From: Zoogloea sp. LCSB751
Lineage (GTDB): Bacteria; Pseudomonadota; Gammaproteobacteria; Burkholderiales; Rhodocyclaceae
Length of the DNA: 64,000 bases
Direction of reading: 5' to 3'
Assembly: GCF_002028455.1 (NCBI RefSeq)
Contig: NZ_MWUM01000003.1
Coordinates: forward strand, 62,001 to 126,000
Numbering within the stretch: the stretch's first letter is position 1; the number at the start of each line of letters is the position of its first letter. Positions 1-7,879 of this stretch are shown here, one piece after another. The notes below the pieces were generated by a model that saw only the letters and a program-made list of their open reading frames with translations, was not told the DNA's origin and made no database searches. The translations under genes were made by a program, and so were the position numbers.

Positions 1-730
1 CCGTCACGTTCTGCAGCCTGACCAGCAGCGCGCGGCCCTCGCTGGCCATCGGCGCGGCCTCGGCGCTCAGGCGTTCGAGATTGGCCAGGGAGCGGTCGAT
101 GCGTGCCAGGTTCTCCTTGCTGAACACCTGACGCACGGCAGCCAGCGTCTTCGGCGCCTCCTTCAACGTCCGGTCCAGCCCCTGGCTGGAAGACTCCAGA
201 TTGGCTAGGGTCTTCTCGATATGTACAAGATTGTCCTGGCGGGTCAGCACCGCCAGCCGGTCGACGATTTCCTGCACGCGCCTGAGGGTCTGCACCGAAG
301 CATCGGCCACCTCCTCCATCAGGCCGGGGGCCAGACGAATTCGCGGCAGCCCTCCCCCCTCCCCCTGCAGCGGTTCAGGCTTGTCGCCGGCATCATCGAG
401 GGCGATGTAGGCCAACCCTGTCACCCCCTGATTGGCCATGCGCGCCCGCGTACCGCGGGTGATCGGCAGGTCACTGCGAATCCGCACCTTGACCAGCAGG
501 TCTTTCGGATTTGCCGGATCGAGGGCGATGTCCGCTACCTTGCCGGCAACAATGCCGCGGTAACGCACGGTGGACTGGGGATTCAAGCCGTTAACGCTGC
601 CGGAGGTCACCAGCACGACATCGCGGGTGACCTCCCGCTTGTCGGAAAACCACCACAGGGACAGGACGATACCCGCGCTGAGCAGGATCACGAACAGACC
701 GGCGGCAATGGCGTGGGCCCGACTCTCCAT
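1..730 (-). CDS. MCE/MlaD-family lipid-binding protein, 3' end outside window
   Basis: Substrate-binding subunit of an Mla-type ABC transporter that moves phospholipids between inner and outer membrane. Translation from the ATG at 730 gives a short cytoplasmic start, one membrane anchor (about residues 7-27, rich in A/I/L/V), then an MCE domain (about 38-115) with the typical segment VRYRGIVAGKV, and a long helical periplasmic tail with LARIDRSLANLERLS repeats. The frame is open to base 1, so the C-terminus lies beyond the left edge. The start overlaps the stop of the ATPase gene by one base (TGATG), so the two are translationally coupled. An auxiliary lipoprotein gene often follows in such operons, but it cannot be seen here. 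Confidence 0.85.
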   Translation of the reverse strand, partial: MESRAHAIAAGLFVILLSAGIVLSLWWFSDKREVTRDVVLVTSGSVNGLNPQSTVRYRGIVAGKVADIALDPANPKDLLVKVRIRSDLPITRGTRARMANQGVTGLAYIALDDAGDKPEPLQGEGGGLPRIRLAPGLMEEVADASVQTLRRVQEIVDRLAVLTRQDNLVHIEKTLANLESSSQGLDRTLKEAPKTLAAVRQVFSKENLARIDRSLANLERLSAEAAPMASEGRALLVRLQNVT

Positions 731-1506
731 CAGCCGATACCCCGTCCGCGCGCCAAGGCAGCCAGGGCGCGATCACTATGGAAAAAACGCTCAATGAAAG
801 GGTCCTGCACGTTCATTATCTCGTCAAGCGGGCCGAAAGCCAGTATACGCCCCTCCGCCAGCACCGCGACGCGGCTGGCCAATGCAGCCAGGGTATCCAG
901 ATCGTGGGTCACCAGCACCACGGTGAGTCCAAGCGCCTGGTGCAAGGCCCGAATGAGCCGCACGAAGCCACTGCTGCGATCCGGATCGAGGCCCGCCGTC
1001 GGCTCGTCGAGCAGCAGCAGCTCGGGCTCGAGGGCCAGGGCCCGCGCCAGCGCTACCCGCTTGACCATGCCCCCCGACAGCTCGGCCGGCATGCGTAGCG
1101 CCACGTCGGCCTCGAGCTCCACCATTGCCAGCTTGAGTCGCACCAGATCCTGCAGCATCGCCTCGTCGGTGATACCGATTTCCCGCAACGGGAAAGCCAC
1201 ATTGGCGAACACGTTGAGCGCAGAAAACAGCGCCCCGTGCTGGAACAGCATGCCGAAGCGGCGCCGGCGATCCAACTGCTCGGCACGGGAACCCGCAAAC
1301 AGCGGCTCGCCGAACAGGCTCACCTCCCCGGCAGTCGGCCGCAGCAGACCAACCATCTGACGCAGCAGCGTGGTCTTGCCGCTCCCCGAACCACCGACCA
1401 GGGCCACTACCTCTCCGGCCGGAACGGCAAGATCGATGCCCCGGTGGACCCAAGTCTGGCCGAAGCGGGTTTCCAGCCCCCGGACCTGAACGGGTTGGTC
1501 GCTCAT
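730..1506 (-). CDS. Mla-type ABC transporter ATP-binding protein
   Basis: ATPase of the lipid transporter, MlaF-like, 258 residues starting MSDQPVQVRGLETRFGQ. Seen directly: Walker A GGSGSGKTT near residue 40, signature ELSGGMVKRVALARAL, Walker B LLLLDEPTAGLDP and the switch histidine in LVTHDLDTL. The LSGGM-V-KR form of the signature is typical of MlaF/MCE-type ATPases. The ATG at 1506 overlaps the permease stop by four bases (ATGA). A longer upstream reading in this frame exists but only runs antisense or out of frame through the permease gene, so the ATG is preferred. It would act on the cytoplasmic face with the STAS-permease. Confidence 0.93.
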   Translation of the reverse strand: MSDQPVQVRGLETRFGQTWVHRGIDLAVPAGEVVALVGGSGSGKTTLLRQMVGLLRPTAGEVSLFGEPLFAGSRAEQLDRRRRFGMLFQHGALFSALNVFANVAFPLREIGITDEAMLQDLVRLKLAMVELEADVALRMPAELSGGMVKRVALARALALEPELLLLDEPTAGLDPDRSSGFVRLIRALHQALGLTVVLVTHDLDTLAALASRVAVLAEGRILAFGPLDEIMNVQDPFIERFFHSDRALAALARGRGIG

Positions 1507-2633
1507 CGCGGCAGGCCGATGGAACGGGTCGCGATGGCGAACACCGCATCCACCAGGATGACCACGGTGATCGACGTGACCACCGAAGCCGTCGTGTTGG
1601 CCGACAGGCTCTCGGTGTTCGGCTTCACGCGCAGACCGAAATAGCAGGCCACCAGCGCAATCAGCAACCCGAACACCGCCCCCTTGCTCAGGCCAATGAC
1701 CAGGTTGGCCGCTGGCACAGCCCGCGGCAAGGCATTCAAGAAATAGTCGAAGCTCAGATCCAGCTGGAGGTTGGCCGACACCATGCCGCCGAACAAGGCC
1801 ACCGCCGAACCCCACAGGGTCAGCGGCGCCATCGCCAGCGTCAACGCCACCACCTTGGGCAGCACCAGCCGGACGTAGGGCGAGATGCCCATCGCTGCCA
1901 GCGCGTCGATCTCCTCGGTGACGCGCATCACACCGATCTGGGCCGTCATCGCCGAGCCCGAGCGGCCCGCCACCAGCACTGCCACCAGCACCGGCCCGAG
2001 CTCGCGGATGATGCCGAGCCCCAGGATGTTGACAATGAACACATCCGCGCCAAAGGCCCGCAACTGCAGTGCAGACAGGTAGGACAGCACGACACCGATC
2101 AGGAAACCCACCAGCGCCGTGACCGGCATCGCACGGACTCCGACCTTGTAAAAGTTGGCGGACGTCTCCAGCACGGGCCAATGGCCGCGCGCGTGCAGCA
2201 GATGGAAGAAGTCGATGACGAGCTGGCCAACCAGCGCGACAAAGCCGACCACATTGCGGAGCATCTTGAAGAAGAGGCGGCCGACGCCTTCCGTACCGTC
2301 GAGGAACCGATACCCTGGCTCAACGGGCAGGCCGCCTTCGCCCAGACCGGACAGGCGCGCAAAGACCGAGTCCAGCCGGTCCGGCAGCACGAGGCCAGGC
2401 GGACAGCGTCGTCCCCAGCAACGCCACAACAGCAGCGCACCGAAACTGTCGAGCCGCGACACGCCGTCCAGGTCCCAGATGCAGTCTGCCTCGATCTGAT
2501 CGAGCTGGCGCCGCAGCGTACCGAGATCTGGTTGCAGCAGGCGCAGCGTCCAGTCCCCCGACAACACGGCCCGCAGTGCCCCGCCGTCGCGTTCGAGACG
2601 GATCGCGGGGAGCGGACGGGGTTCCGAACGCAT
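1503..2633 (-). CDS. STAS domain fused to MlaE-type lipid ABC permease
   Basis: Membrane subunit of the lipid transporter, 376 residues, roughly 110 longer than a stand-alone MlaE (about 260). The N-terminal third (about 1-105) is soluble and reads like a STAS domain (an alternating strand/helix pattern with LDSFGALLLWRCW, the usual position of the STAS signature). From about residue 125 the MlaE permease follows, with hydrophobic helices and the conserved segments GIIRELGPVL, AGRSGSAMTAQIG and MRVTEEIDAL. In E. coli the STAS protein MlaB is a separate polypeptide bound to MlaF; here it seems to be built into the permease. First gene of the permease-ATPase-MCE operon, just downstream of ppx on the same strand (10 bases). 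Confidence 0.92.
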   Translation of the reverse strand: MRSEPRPLPAIRLERDGGALRAVLSGDWTLRLLQPDLGTLRRQLDQIEADCIWDLDGVSRLDSFGALLLWRCWGRRCPPGLVLPDRLDSVFARLSGLGEGGLPVEPGYRFLDGTEGVGRLFFKMLRNVVGFVALVGQLVIDFFHLLHARGHWPVLETSANFYKVGVRAMPVTALVGFLIGVVLSYLSALQLRAFGADVFIVNILGLGIIRELGPVLVAVLVAGRSGSAMTAQIGVMRVTEEIDALAAMGISPYVRLVLPKVVALTLAMAPLTLWGSAVALFGGMVSANLQLDLSFDYFLNALPRAVPAANLVIGLSKGAVFGLLIALVACYFGLRVKPNTESLSANTTASVVTSITVVILVDAVFAIATRSIGLPR

Positions 2634-2643
2634 CGGCCGACGC

Positions 2644-4155
2644 CTAGGCGCCAGCCGGACTGCGCGCCGCAGCCCGCTCCACGCGCACCTTCAGCGGCAG
2701 GCCGATGGTCTGCCACTGACGCTCCTCTTCGTCCAGGGCCGCCGCAGTCAGTGGCAGGTTGCGCAGCCATTCCGCATCCGCCACCGCGACATGGCCCCGA
2801 CCGTCACGCTTGAGGCGCAGCGGCGGCACCCCACGGCCGTCGCGGGCGCGGTGAACGACCGCCGCCAACCGCAGGCACAGGATCAGGCGCCACTCGGGGC
2901 TTTCCGGATCGAGGGCCCCGATGCGCGACAGCTTGCCGCGGTGAGCCAGCACCATGCGCGCCAGGCGCCCCTGGTCCATGCGTGAAAAGCCCGGCATGTC
3001 GGCATTGCCGAGAATGTAGGCACTGTGCTTGTGATAGCTCGAATGGGCCACCGAAACACCGATCTCGTGCAGCCGCGCGGCCCACTCGAGGAAGCGCCGA
3101 TCCGCGTTCTCGGCATCGTTGGCGGCCGGATCGAGCTGCAGCAGGAAAGCCAGCGCAGTCTCGGTCACCTGCCGGGCATGCGCCATGTCCACGCCGTAGC
3201 GTTCCATGAAAGCCGACACGGTCGCATCGCGCAGGTCATGGTGGTGGTAGCGACCGAGCAGGTCATAGAGCACCCCCAGGCGCAGCGCGCCTTCCGAGAA
3301 GGTCATCCGCTCCAGGCCGAATTCCTGAAAGATCGCCCACATGATGGCAAGACCACCGGGCAGCACTGGCATGCGATCCGGACGCAGTCCCTCGAGCTGC
3401 AGATTGTCCAGATGGCCCGCCTTCAGCATCAGGGTGCGCAGACGATCCAGGCCACTGCGGGTAATGCCGCCGTCGGACAGCCCGTTGAGCTCGAGGATGT
3501 CCACCAGCGCCTTGGCCGAGCCACTCGAACCGACCGCCTCTTCCCACCCCACCTCCCGGTAGGCGTGGGTGATGGTCTGGATCTCCTTCTGGGCTGCCAG
3601 TTCGGCTTCGCGCATGCCGCGCTTGTCGATGCGGCCGTCAGGGAAATAACGCAGGGAATAACTCACGCAGCCCATGTAAAGGGATTCGAGTTTGATCGGC
3701 TGGAAACTCTTGCCGATCACGAACTCCGTGGAACCGCCGCCGATATCCACCACCAGCTGCTGCCTGTGGGGATTGGGCAGGGTGTGCGCGACCCCCACGT
3801 ATATGAGGCGCGCCTCCTCACGACCGGCGATGACCTCGATCGGGAAGCCCAGTGCGGCCTCGGCCTGCACCAGGAAATGGGGTGCGTTCTTGGCCACCCG
3901 CAGAGTGTTGGTCGCCACTGCCCGGACGGCCTCCGGCGGATAGTCGCGGATCCGCTCGTTGAAGCAGCGCAGCGCGCTGATGCCACGGAACTGGGCCGCG
4001 GCATCCAGCATCCGGTCGGGGGACAGCCCGGCCGCGAGGCGGACAGCCTCCTTGATGCCATCGAGGGGGTAGATCTGGTCATTGACGATCCGCCCGACCT
4101 GCAGACGGAAACTGTTGGAACCCAGATCGATGGCGGCAATCAATTCACGATTCAT
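2644..4155 (-). CDS. ppx: Exopolyphosphatase (Ppx/GppA family)
   Basis: Removes terminal phosphate from long-chain polyphosphate, opposing Ppk. 503 residues from the ATG at 4155 (MNRELIAAIDLGSNSFRLQVG). The N-terminal actin-like ATPase fold shows the phosphate-1 loop AIDLGSNSFRL, the REEARLIYVGV segment and VVDIGGGSTEFVIG with the catalytic glutamate. The C-terminal half carries an HD-like helical domain (RLHEIG..., SYHKHSAYIL). An in-frame GTG at 4206 would add 17 residues with no family likeness, so the ATG is chosen. It is divergent from ppk1, and its 3' end lies 10 bases from the STAS-permease gene, possibly one transcript. GppA pentaphosphatase activity is an alternative within the same family. 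Confidence 0.93.
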   Translation of the reverse strand: MNRELIAAIDLGSNSFRLQVGRIVNDQIYPLDGIKEAVRLAAGLSPDRMLDAAAQFRGISALRCFNERIRDYPPEAVRAVATNTLRVAKNAPHFLVQAEAALGFPIEVIAGREEARLIYVGVAHTLPNPHRQQLVVDIGGGSTEFVIGKSFQPIKLESLYMGCVSYSLRYFPDGRIDKRGMREAELAAQKEIQTITHAYREVGWEEAVGSSGSAKALVDILELNGLSDGGITRSGLDRLRTLMLKAGHLDNLQLEGLRPDRMPVLPGGLAIMWAIFQEFGLERMTFSEGALRLGVLYDLLGRYHHHDLRDATVSAFMERYGVDMAHARQVTETALAFLLQLDPAANDAENADRRFLEWAARLHEIGVSVAHSSYHKHSAYILGNADMPGFSRMDQGRLARMVLAHRGKLSRIGALDPESPEWRLILCLRLAAVVHRARDGRGVPPLRLKRDGRGHVAVADAEWLRNLPLTAAALDEEERQWQTIGLPLKVRVERAAARSPAGA

Positions 4156-4315
4156 GAAGCATGCACAAATGGCACCAGGCGGCGCAGAGGCTCGAAATTC
4201 TAGCACTGCACCGCACGGTGCTCCGCATCAATCCCGCCCCGGCGGCAACCGTAATCTTCACGCAACAAAAATGTCACATACTCAGGGCCTAATCAGAGGA
4301 TCAAGAGGAGAGCCC
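4156..4315. promoter_or_regulatory. Shared ppx/ppk1 intergenic control region
   Basis: 160 bases between the divergent starts of ppx and ppk1. It holds a GC-rich dyad (GCACC-GCAC-GGTGC near 4208-4221) and an AT-richer stretch around 4255-4285 (TTCACGCAACAAAAATGTCACAT) just before the ppk1 ribosome site, the probable ppk1 promoter zone. I cannot place convincing -35/-10 boxes. TGTCACA resembles one half of a Pho box but no second half lies at the required 11-base spacing. Confidence 0.4.
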
Positions 4316-6403
4316 ATGCACCGTACCAACAACATCCGCCATTTCAACTCGGATCACTTCATCAACCGCGAACTCTCCCTGCTCCAGTTTCAGCGCCGTG
4401 TCCTCGCCCAGGCCGCCGATCCCGCCGTACCGCTGCTCGAGCGCCTGCGCTTCCTGTGCATCGTATCCAGCAACCTGGACGAGTTCTTTGAAGTTCGGGT
4501 GGCTGGCGTGAAGGAACAGCTACGTCTCGGCAGCCATGCGATCACCACCGACGGGCTGACCCCTTCCGCCCTCCACAGCCTGATCAGCGCCAAGGTTCAC
4601 AGCATCATCGCCGAGCAGTATGCGCTGCTCAACGACACCATCCTGCCGGCCCTCGCCGCCGAGGGCATCGTCTTCCTGCGCCGCAGCGTGTGGACCGATG
4701 CCCAGCACCTGTGGGCACGGGACTACTTCATGCGCGAAGTGATGCCGGTACTGACACCGATCGGCCTGGACCCGGCCCACCCCTTCCCGCGGGTGCTCAA
4801 CAAGAGCCTCAATTTCGCCGTCGAGCTGGAAGGCCGCGACGCTTTCGGCCGCAGCTCCGGCTCCGCCATCGTGCAGGCGCCCCGCGCCCTGCCCCGCGTG
4901 ATCCGGCTGCCGAAGGAACTGACCGGCGTCGAGTATGGCTTCGTCTTCCTGTCGTCCCTGCTGCACGCCCACGTCGGCGAGCTTTTCGAAGGCATGAACG
5001 TGCTCGGCTGCTACCAGTTCCGGGTGACCCGCAACTCCGACATGTTCGTGGACGAGGAAGAGGTCAAGGACCTTCGAGCCACCCTCAAGGGCGAACTGCA
5101 GCAGCGCCACTTCGGCGACGCGGTACGCCTGGAGCTCGCCGACAACTGCTCGGAGTCGATGGCCAACTTCCTGATGAAGCAGTTCGCCCTGGGGCCAGCT
5201 GACGTCTATCGGGTTCCCGGCATGGTCAATCCGGTGCGCCTCAACCAGGTGCCCGACTGGGTCGAACGCCCGGACCTCAAATACCGCCCCTTCCTGCCCG
5301 CGCGCCCGAAGGGCCTCGACAAGCAGGAGAACATCTTCGCGGCGATGCGCCGCCAGGACATCCTGCTCCACCACCCCTTCCAGAGTTTCGAGCCGGTCAT
5401 CGAGCTGCTGAAGGCCGCCGCCGACGACGCGGAAGTGGTTGCCGTCAAGATGACGGTCTATCGTACCGGTACCGACTCGGTGCTGATGGAGCACCTGATC
5501 CGCGCCGCCCAAAAGGGCAAGGAGGTCACGGTGGTGCTCGAGCTGATGGCCCGCTTCGACGAAGAGGCCAACATCAGCTGGGCCGCCAGGCTCGAGGAAG
5601 TCGGCGCCCACGTGGTGTACGGCGTGTTCGGCTACAAGACCCACGCCAAACTGCTGCTACTCGTACGCCGCGAAGAAGGCCAGCTCAAACGCTACGCTCA
5701 CCTCGGCACGGGCAACTACCATCCGCGCACGACCCGCTTCTATACCGATTTCGGTCTGCTGACCGCCAACGACGAAATCGGCGCCGACGTCGCCGAAGTG
5801 TTCAAGCAGCTCACCGGGCTCGGCCAGGCCGGCAAGCTCAAGCACCTGTGGCAGGCGCCGTTCACGCTGCAGCCGAACGTGGTGGCGGCGATTCACGAAG
5901 AGGCCGAAATCGCGCGGGCGGGCCGCAAGGGCCGCATCATCGTCAAGGTCAATGCACTGCTCGAACCGGAGACCATCGAAGCGCTGTATGAAGCGTCCCG
6001 CGCCGGCGTCGAGATCGACATCATCGCCCGCAGTGTCTGCGCCTTGAAGCCCGGCGTACCCGGCCTGTCCGAAAACATCCGGGTGCGCTCCATCGTCGGT
6101 CGCTTCCTGGAACACCACCGGATCTTCTATTTCCACGCCGACGGCGCCGACAAACTCTACCTGTCGAGCGCGGACTGGATGGAGCGCAACTTCTTCAAAC
6201 GCATCGAAGTCGGCTTCCCGATCCTCGACCCGCGGGTCAAACGACGGGTCATGAAGGAAGGCCTGCGGCCCTATCTGGGCGACAACTGCCAGGCCTGGGA
6301 ACTGGATGCCGATAACGCCTATCGCAGGAAGAATCCCCGCACCAACCGGCGCGCCGCGCAGGAAATCCTGCTGAAGGAGCTGGCCGGCGTTCCAATCGTC
6401 TGA
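4316..6403 (+). CDS. ppk1: Polyphosphate kinase 1
   Basis: Polymerises the gamma-phosphate of ATP into polyphosphate. 695 residues from the ATG at 4316, preceded by the strong ribosome site AAGAGGAG. The upstream in-frame extension starting at 4082 lies inside the divergent ppx 5' region and is rejected. Domain order matches Ppk1: N domain (NRELSLLQFQRRVL near 17-30), H domain (EEVKDLRATLKGEL), then two PLD-like catalytic domains with VVAVKMTVYRTG, GYKTHAKLLLL (phospho-accepting histidine) and AHLGTGNYHPRT, and a second histidine in FLEHHRIFYFH. Divergent arrangement with ppx shares a 160-base control region. Confidence 0.96.
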   Translation: MHRTNNIRHFNSDHFINRELSLLQFQRRVLAQAADPAVPLLERLRFLCIVSSNLDEFFEVRVAGVKEQLRLGSHAITTDGLTPSALHSLISAKVHSIIAEQYALLNDTILPALAAEGIVFLRRSVWTDAQHLWARDYFMREVMPVLTPIGLDPAHPFPRVLNKSLNFAVELEGRDAFGRSSGSAIVQAPRALPRVIRLPKELTGVEYGFVFLSSLLHAHVGELFEGMNVLGCYQFRVTRNSDMFVDEEEVKDLRATLKGELQQRHFGDAVRLELADNCSESMANFLMKQFALGPADVYRVPGMVNPVRLNQVPDWVERPDLKYRPFLPARPKGLDKQENIFAAMRRQDILLHHPFQSFEPVIELLKAAADDAEVVAVKMTVYRTGTDSVLMEHLIRAAQKGKEVTVVLELMARFDEEANISWAARLEEVGAHVVYGVFGYKTHAKLLLLVRREEGQLKRYAHLGTGNYHPRTTRFYTDFGLLTANDEIGADVAEVFKQLTGLGQAGKLKHLWQAPFTLQPNVVAAIHEEAEIARAGRKGRIIVKVNALLEPETIEALYEASRAGVEIDIIARSVCALKPGVPGLSENIRVRSIVGRFLEHHRIFYFHADGADKLYLSSADWMERNFFKRIEVGFPILDPRVKRRVMKEGLRPYLGDNCQAWELDADNAYRRKNPRTNRRAAQEILLKELAGVPIV

Positions 6404-6505
6404 TCCGTCCCGTCGCCTCACCGACATCCACCGACGTCGGGGGAGAGCGGGACTGCCGGGCTGTTGTAGAATGCCATCTCGCTTCCTTCATCGATGGTCC
6501 ATTCC

Positions 6506-7756
6506 ATGTTCCTCCCCCGTCGCCGACAGTTCATCACCGCAATTCTCAGTGCTGCCGTTCTCTCCGCCTGTGGCGGTGGTGGCGGCTCAGCCCCGGCCCC
6601 GAGCATCAAGTCGGTCACTCCCGGTGACACCCAGATCGTCATCGACTGGGTCCAGGAACCCGGCGTCGAGTACTGGCTGTGGTTCAAGGCGGGCGACACG
6701 ATCAGCGCGGGCGAGAAGACCGCCAGCTACCGGCTGAATGTCAGCGCACCGTACATCCTGACCGGCCTGACCAACGACACCCAGTACGCCATCACGATCA
6801 ACGGCCGCACCAACGGTGGCCCTGGCGGCCCGGGCTCGGCGGTCCAGACGGCCACGCCGCGGGCCGCAGGTTCGGTCTGGCTGGCCGGCGGAGCCCTCGG
6901 CAGCACCAATGCACTGCGCAGCGTGGCCTATGGGCTGAGCTCCAGCAGCGCCACCACCTACGCTTACGTTGCCGTCGGCGACACGGGTGTGATCTACAGC
7001 AGCCCAGCCTACGTGTCGGCCAGCGCCCTCAGCTGGACGCAGGTTCGCCCCGCCAGCGGTGCCGCGCTCAATGCCGTCCTGTATGCGCTGGCCAAGTACG
7101 TCGCGGTGGGCGATGGCGGTGCCGTGCTCACCAGCACCGACACCACGACCTGGACGGCCGCCACCTCAGGCAGCAGCGCCAAGCTCAACGCGCTGGCCAC
7201 CAATTCGTCGACCCTCGTCGCGGTCGGGGCCAACGGCACCATCCTGCACTCCGGCGACGGCACGACCTGGACCGCGGCCACCACCGTTCCGACCACCAAC
7301 GACCTTCATGGCGTGACCTACTCGGCCCTCGGCCTGTGGGTGGCGGTCGGCGCCAACGGCACCCTGCTCACCAGTTCCGATGCCGTAACGTGGACCGCCG
7401 TCAGTTCGGGCACCACGGCCACGCTCAAGGCAGCAGCCAGCATGTCGACGGTCAACTCCACCACCGGCGGTGTGACCTACAGCATCGTGGCGGTCGGCAA
7501 CGGCGGCGTGATTGTCAGCAGCACCACGGGCACGGCCTGGAATGTCCAGACTCAGGGCAGCGCCAACCTCAACGCCGTCGCGTCCTCGTCCCGCTACGCC
7601 GCCCTCGGCGACAACGGCGCCGTCTACTCCAGCACGGACGGCACGACCTGGGCCGCCGCCTCCAGCCCCAACAGCAACACGATGTATGGCGTGATCCACG
7701 CCGACAACATCTTCACCGCCGTCGGTGCGGCCGGAAACAGCATTTACTCGTACTGA
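6506..7756 (+). CDS. Lipoprotein with FN3-like domain and seven-fold propeller repeats
   Basis: Function unknown. 416 residues from the ATG at 6506 (an ATG four codons upstream at 6494 is equally possible; neither has a clear ribosome site). Seen: twin Arg-rich start, hydrophobic signal, lipobox LSAC with the cysteine near residue 22 followed by five glycines, which predicts an exported lipid-anchored protein. Residues about 31-118 look like a fibronectin type III domain. The rest holds seven repeats of 40-49 residues built on V-A-V-G-x-x-G-x-[IVL]-x-x-[ST]...TTW[TN], as in YCF48/BNR-type beta-propellers. Rich in Ser, Thr, Ala and Gly. It stands alone between ppk1 and the bio operon, followed by two hairpins. 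A binding or scaffold role on the cell surface or periplasmic face is only a guess. Confidence 0.85.
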   Translation: MFLPRRRQFITAILSAAVLSACGGGGGSAPAPSIKSVTPGDTQIVIDWVQEPGVEYWLWFKAGDTISAGEKTASYRLNVSAPYILTGLTNDTQYAITINGRTNGGPGGPGSAVQTATPRAAGSVWLAGGALGSTNALRSVAYGLSSSSATTYAYVAVGDTGVIYSSPAYVSASALSWTQVRPASGAALNAVLYALAKYVAVGDGGAVLTSTDTTTWTAATSGSSAKLNALATNSSTLVAVGANGTILHSGDGTTWTAATTVPTTNDLHGVTYSALGLWVAVGANGTLLTSSDAVTWTAVSSGTTATLKAAASMSTVNSTTGGVTYSIVAVGNGGVIVSSTTGTAWNVQTQGSANLNAVASSSRYAALGDNGAVYSSTDGTTWAAASSPNSNTMYGVIHADNIFTAVGAAGNSIYSY

Positions 7757-7766
7757 GTCGTGCCGC

Positions 7767-7797
7767 GGGTCCGCACCTGGCAACAGGCAGCGGACCC
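7767..7797 (+). terminator. Strong hairpin downstream of the propeller lipoprotein
   Basis: Arms GGGTCCGC / GCGGACCC enclose an inner stem CCTG-GCAA-CAGG, so the whole element folds into one long hairpin 10 bases after the lipoprotein stop. There is no uridine run after it, so it may be a weak terminator, an mRNA 3' protector, or part of the bioA leader. Confidence 0.55.
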
Positions 7798-7805
7798 GGC
7801 CAAGC

Positions 7806-7838
7806 AAGTGGAGCCGTCAGCTGATGACCGCTCCACTT
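7806..7838 (+). terminator. Second hairpin between lipoprotein gene and bioA
   Basis: Arms AAGTGGAGC / GCTCCACTT with an inner stem GTCA-GCTGA-TGAC separated by a C.C mismatch, followed by TTGCACTTC. Lies 8 bases after the first hairpin and 41 bases before the bioA start. Terminator-like or a 5' leader structure of the biotin operon. Confidence 0.5.
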
Positions 7839-7879
7839 TGCACTTCTGAAGCCATCCGCAGAGAAAAATCAGAACCGCC

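Noticed and set aside
4255..4285. Possible Pho box before ppk1
   Set aside because: Only one TGTCA half is present; the other similar half (TTCACG) is 15 rather than 11 bases away.
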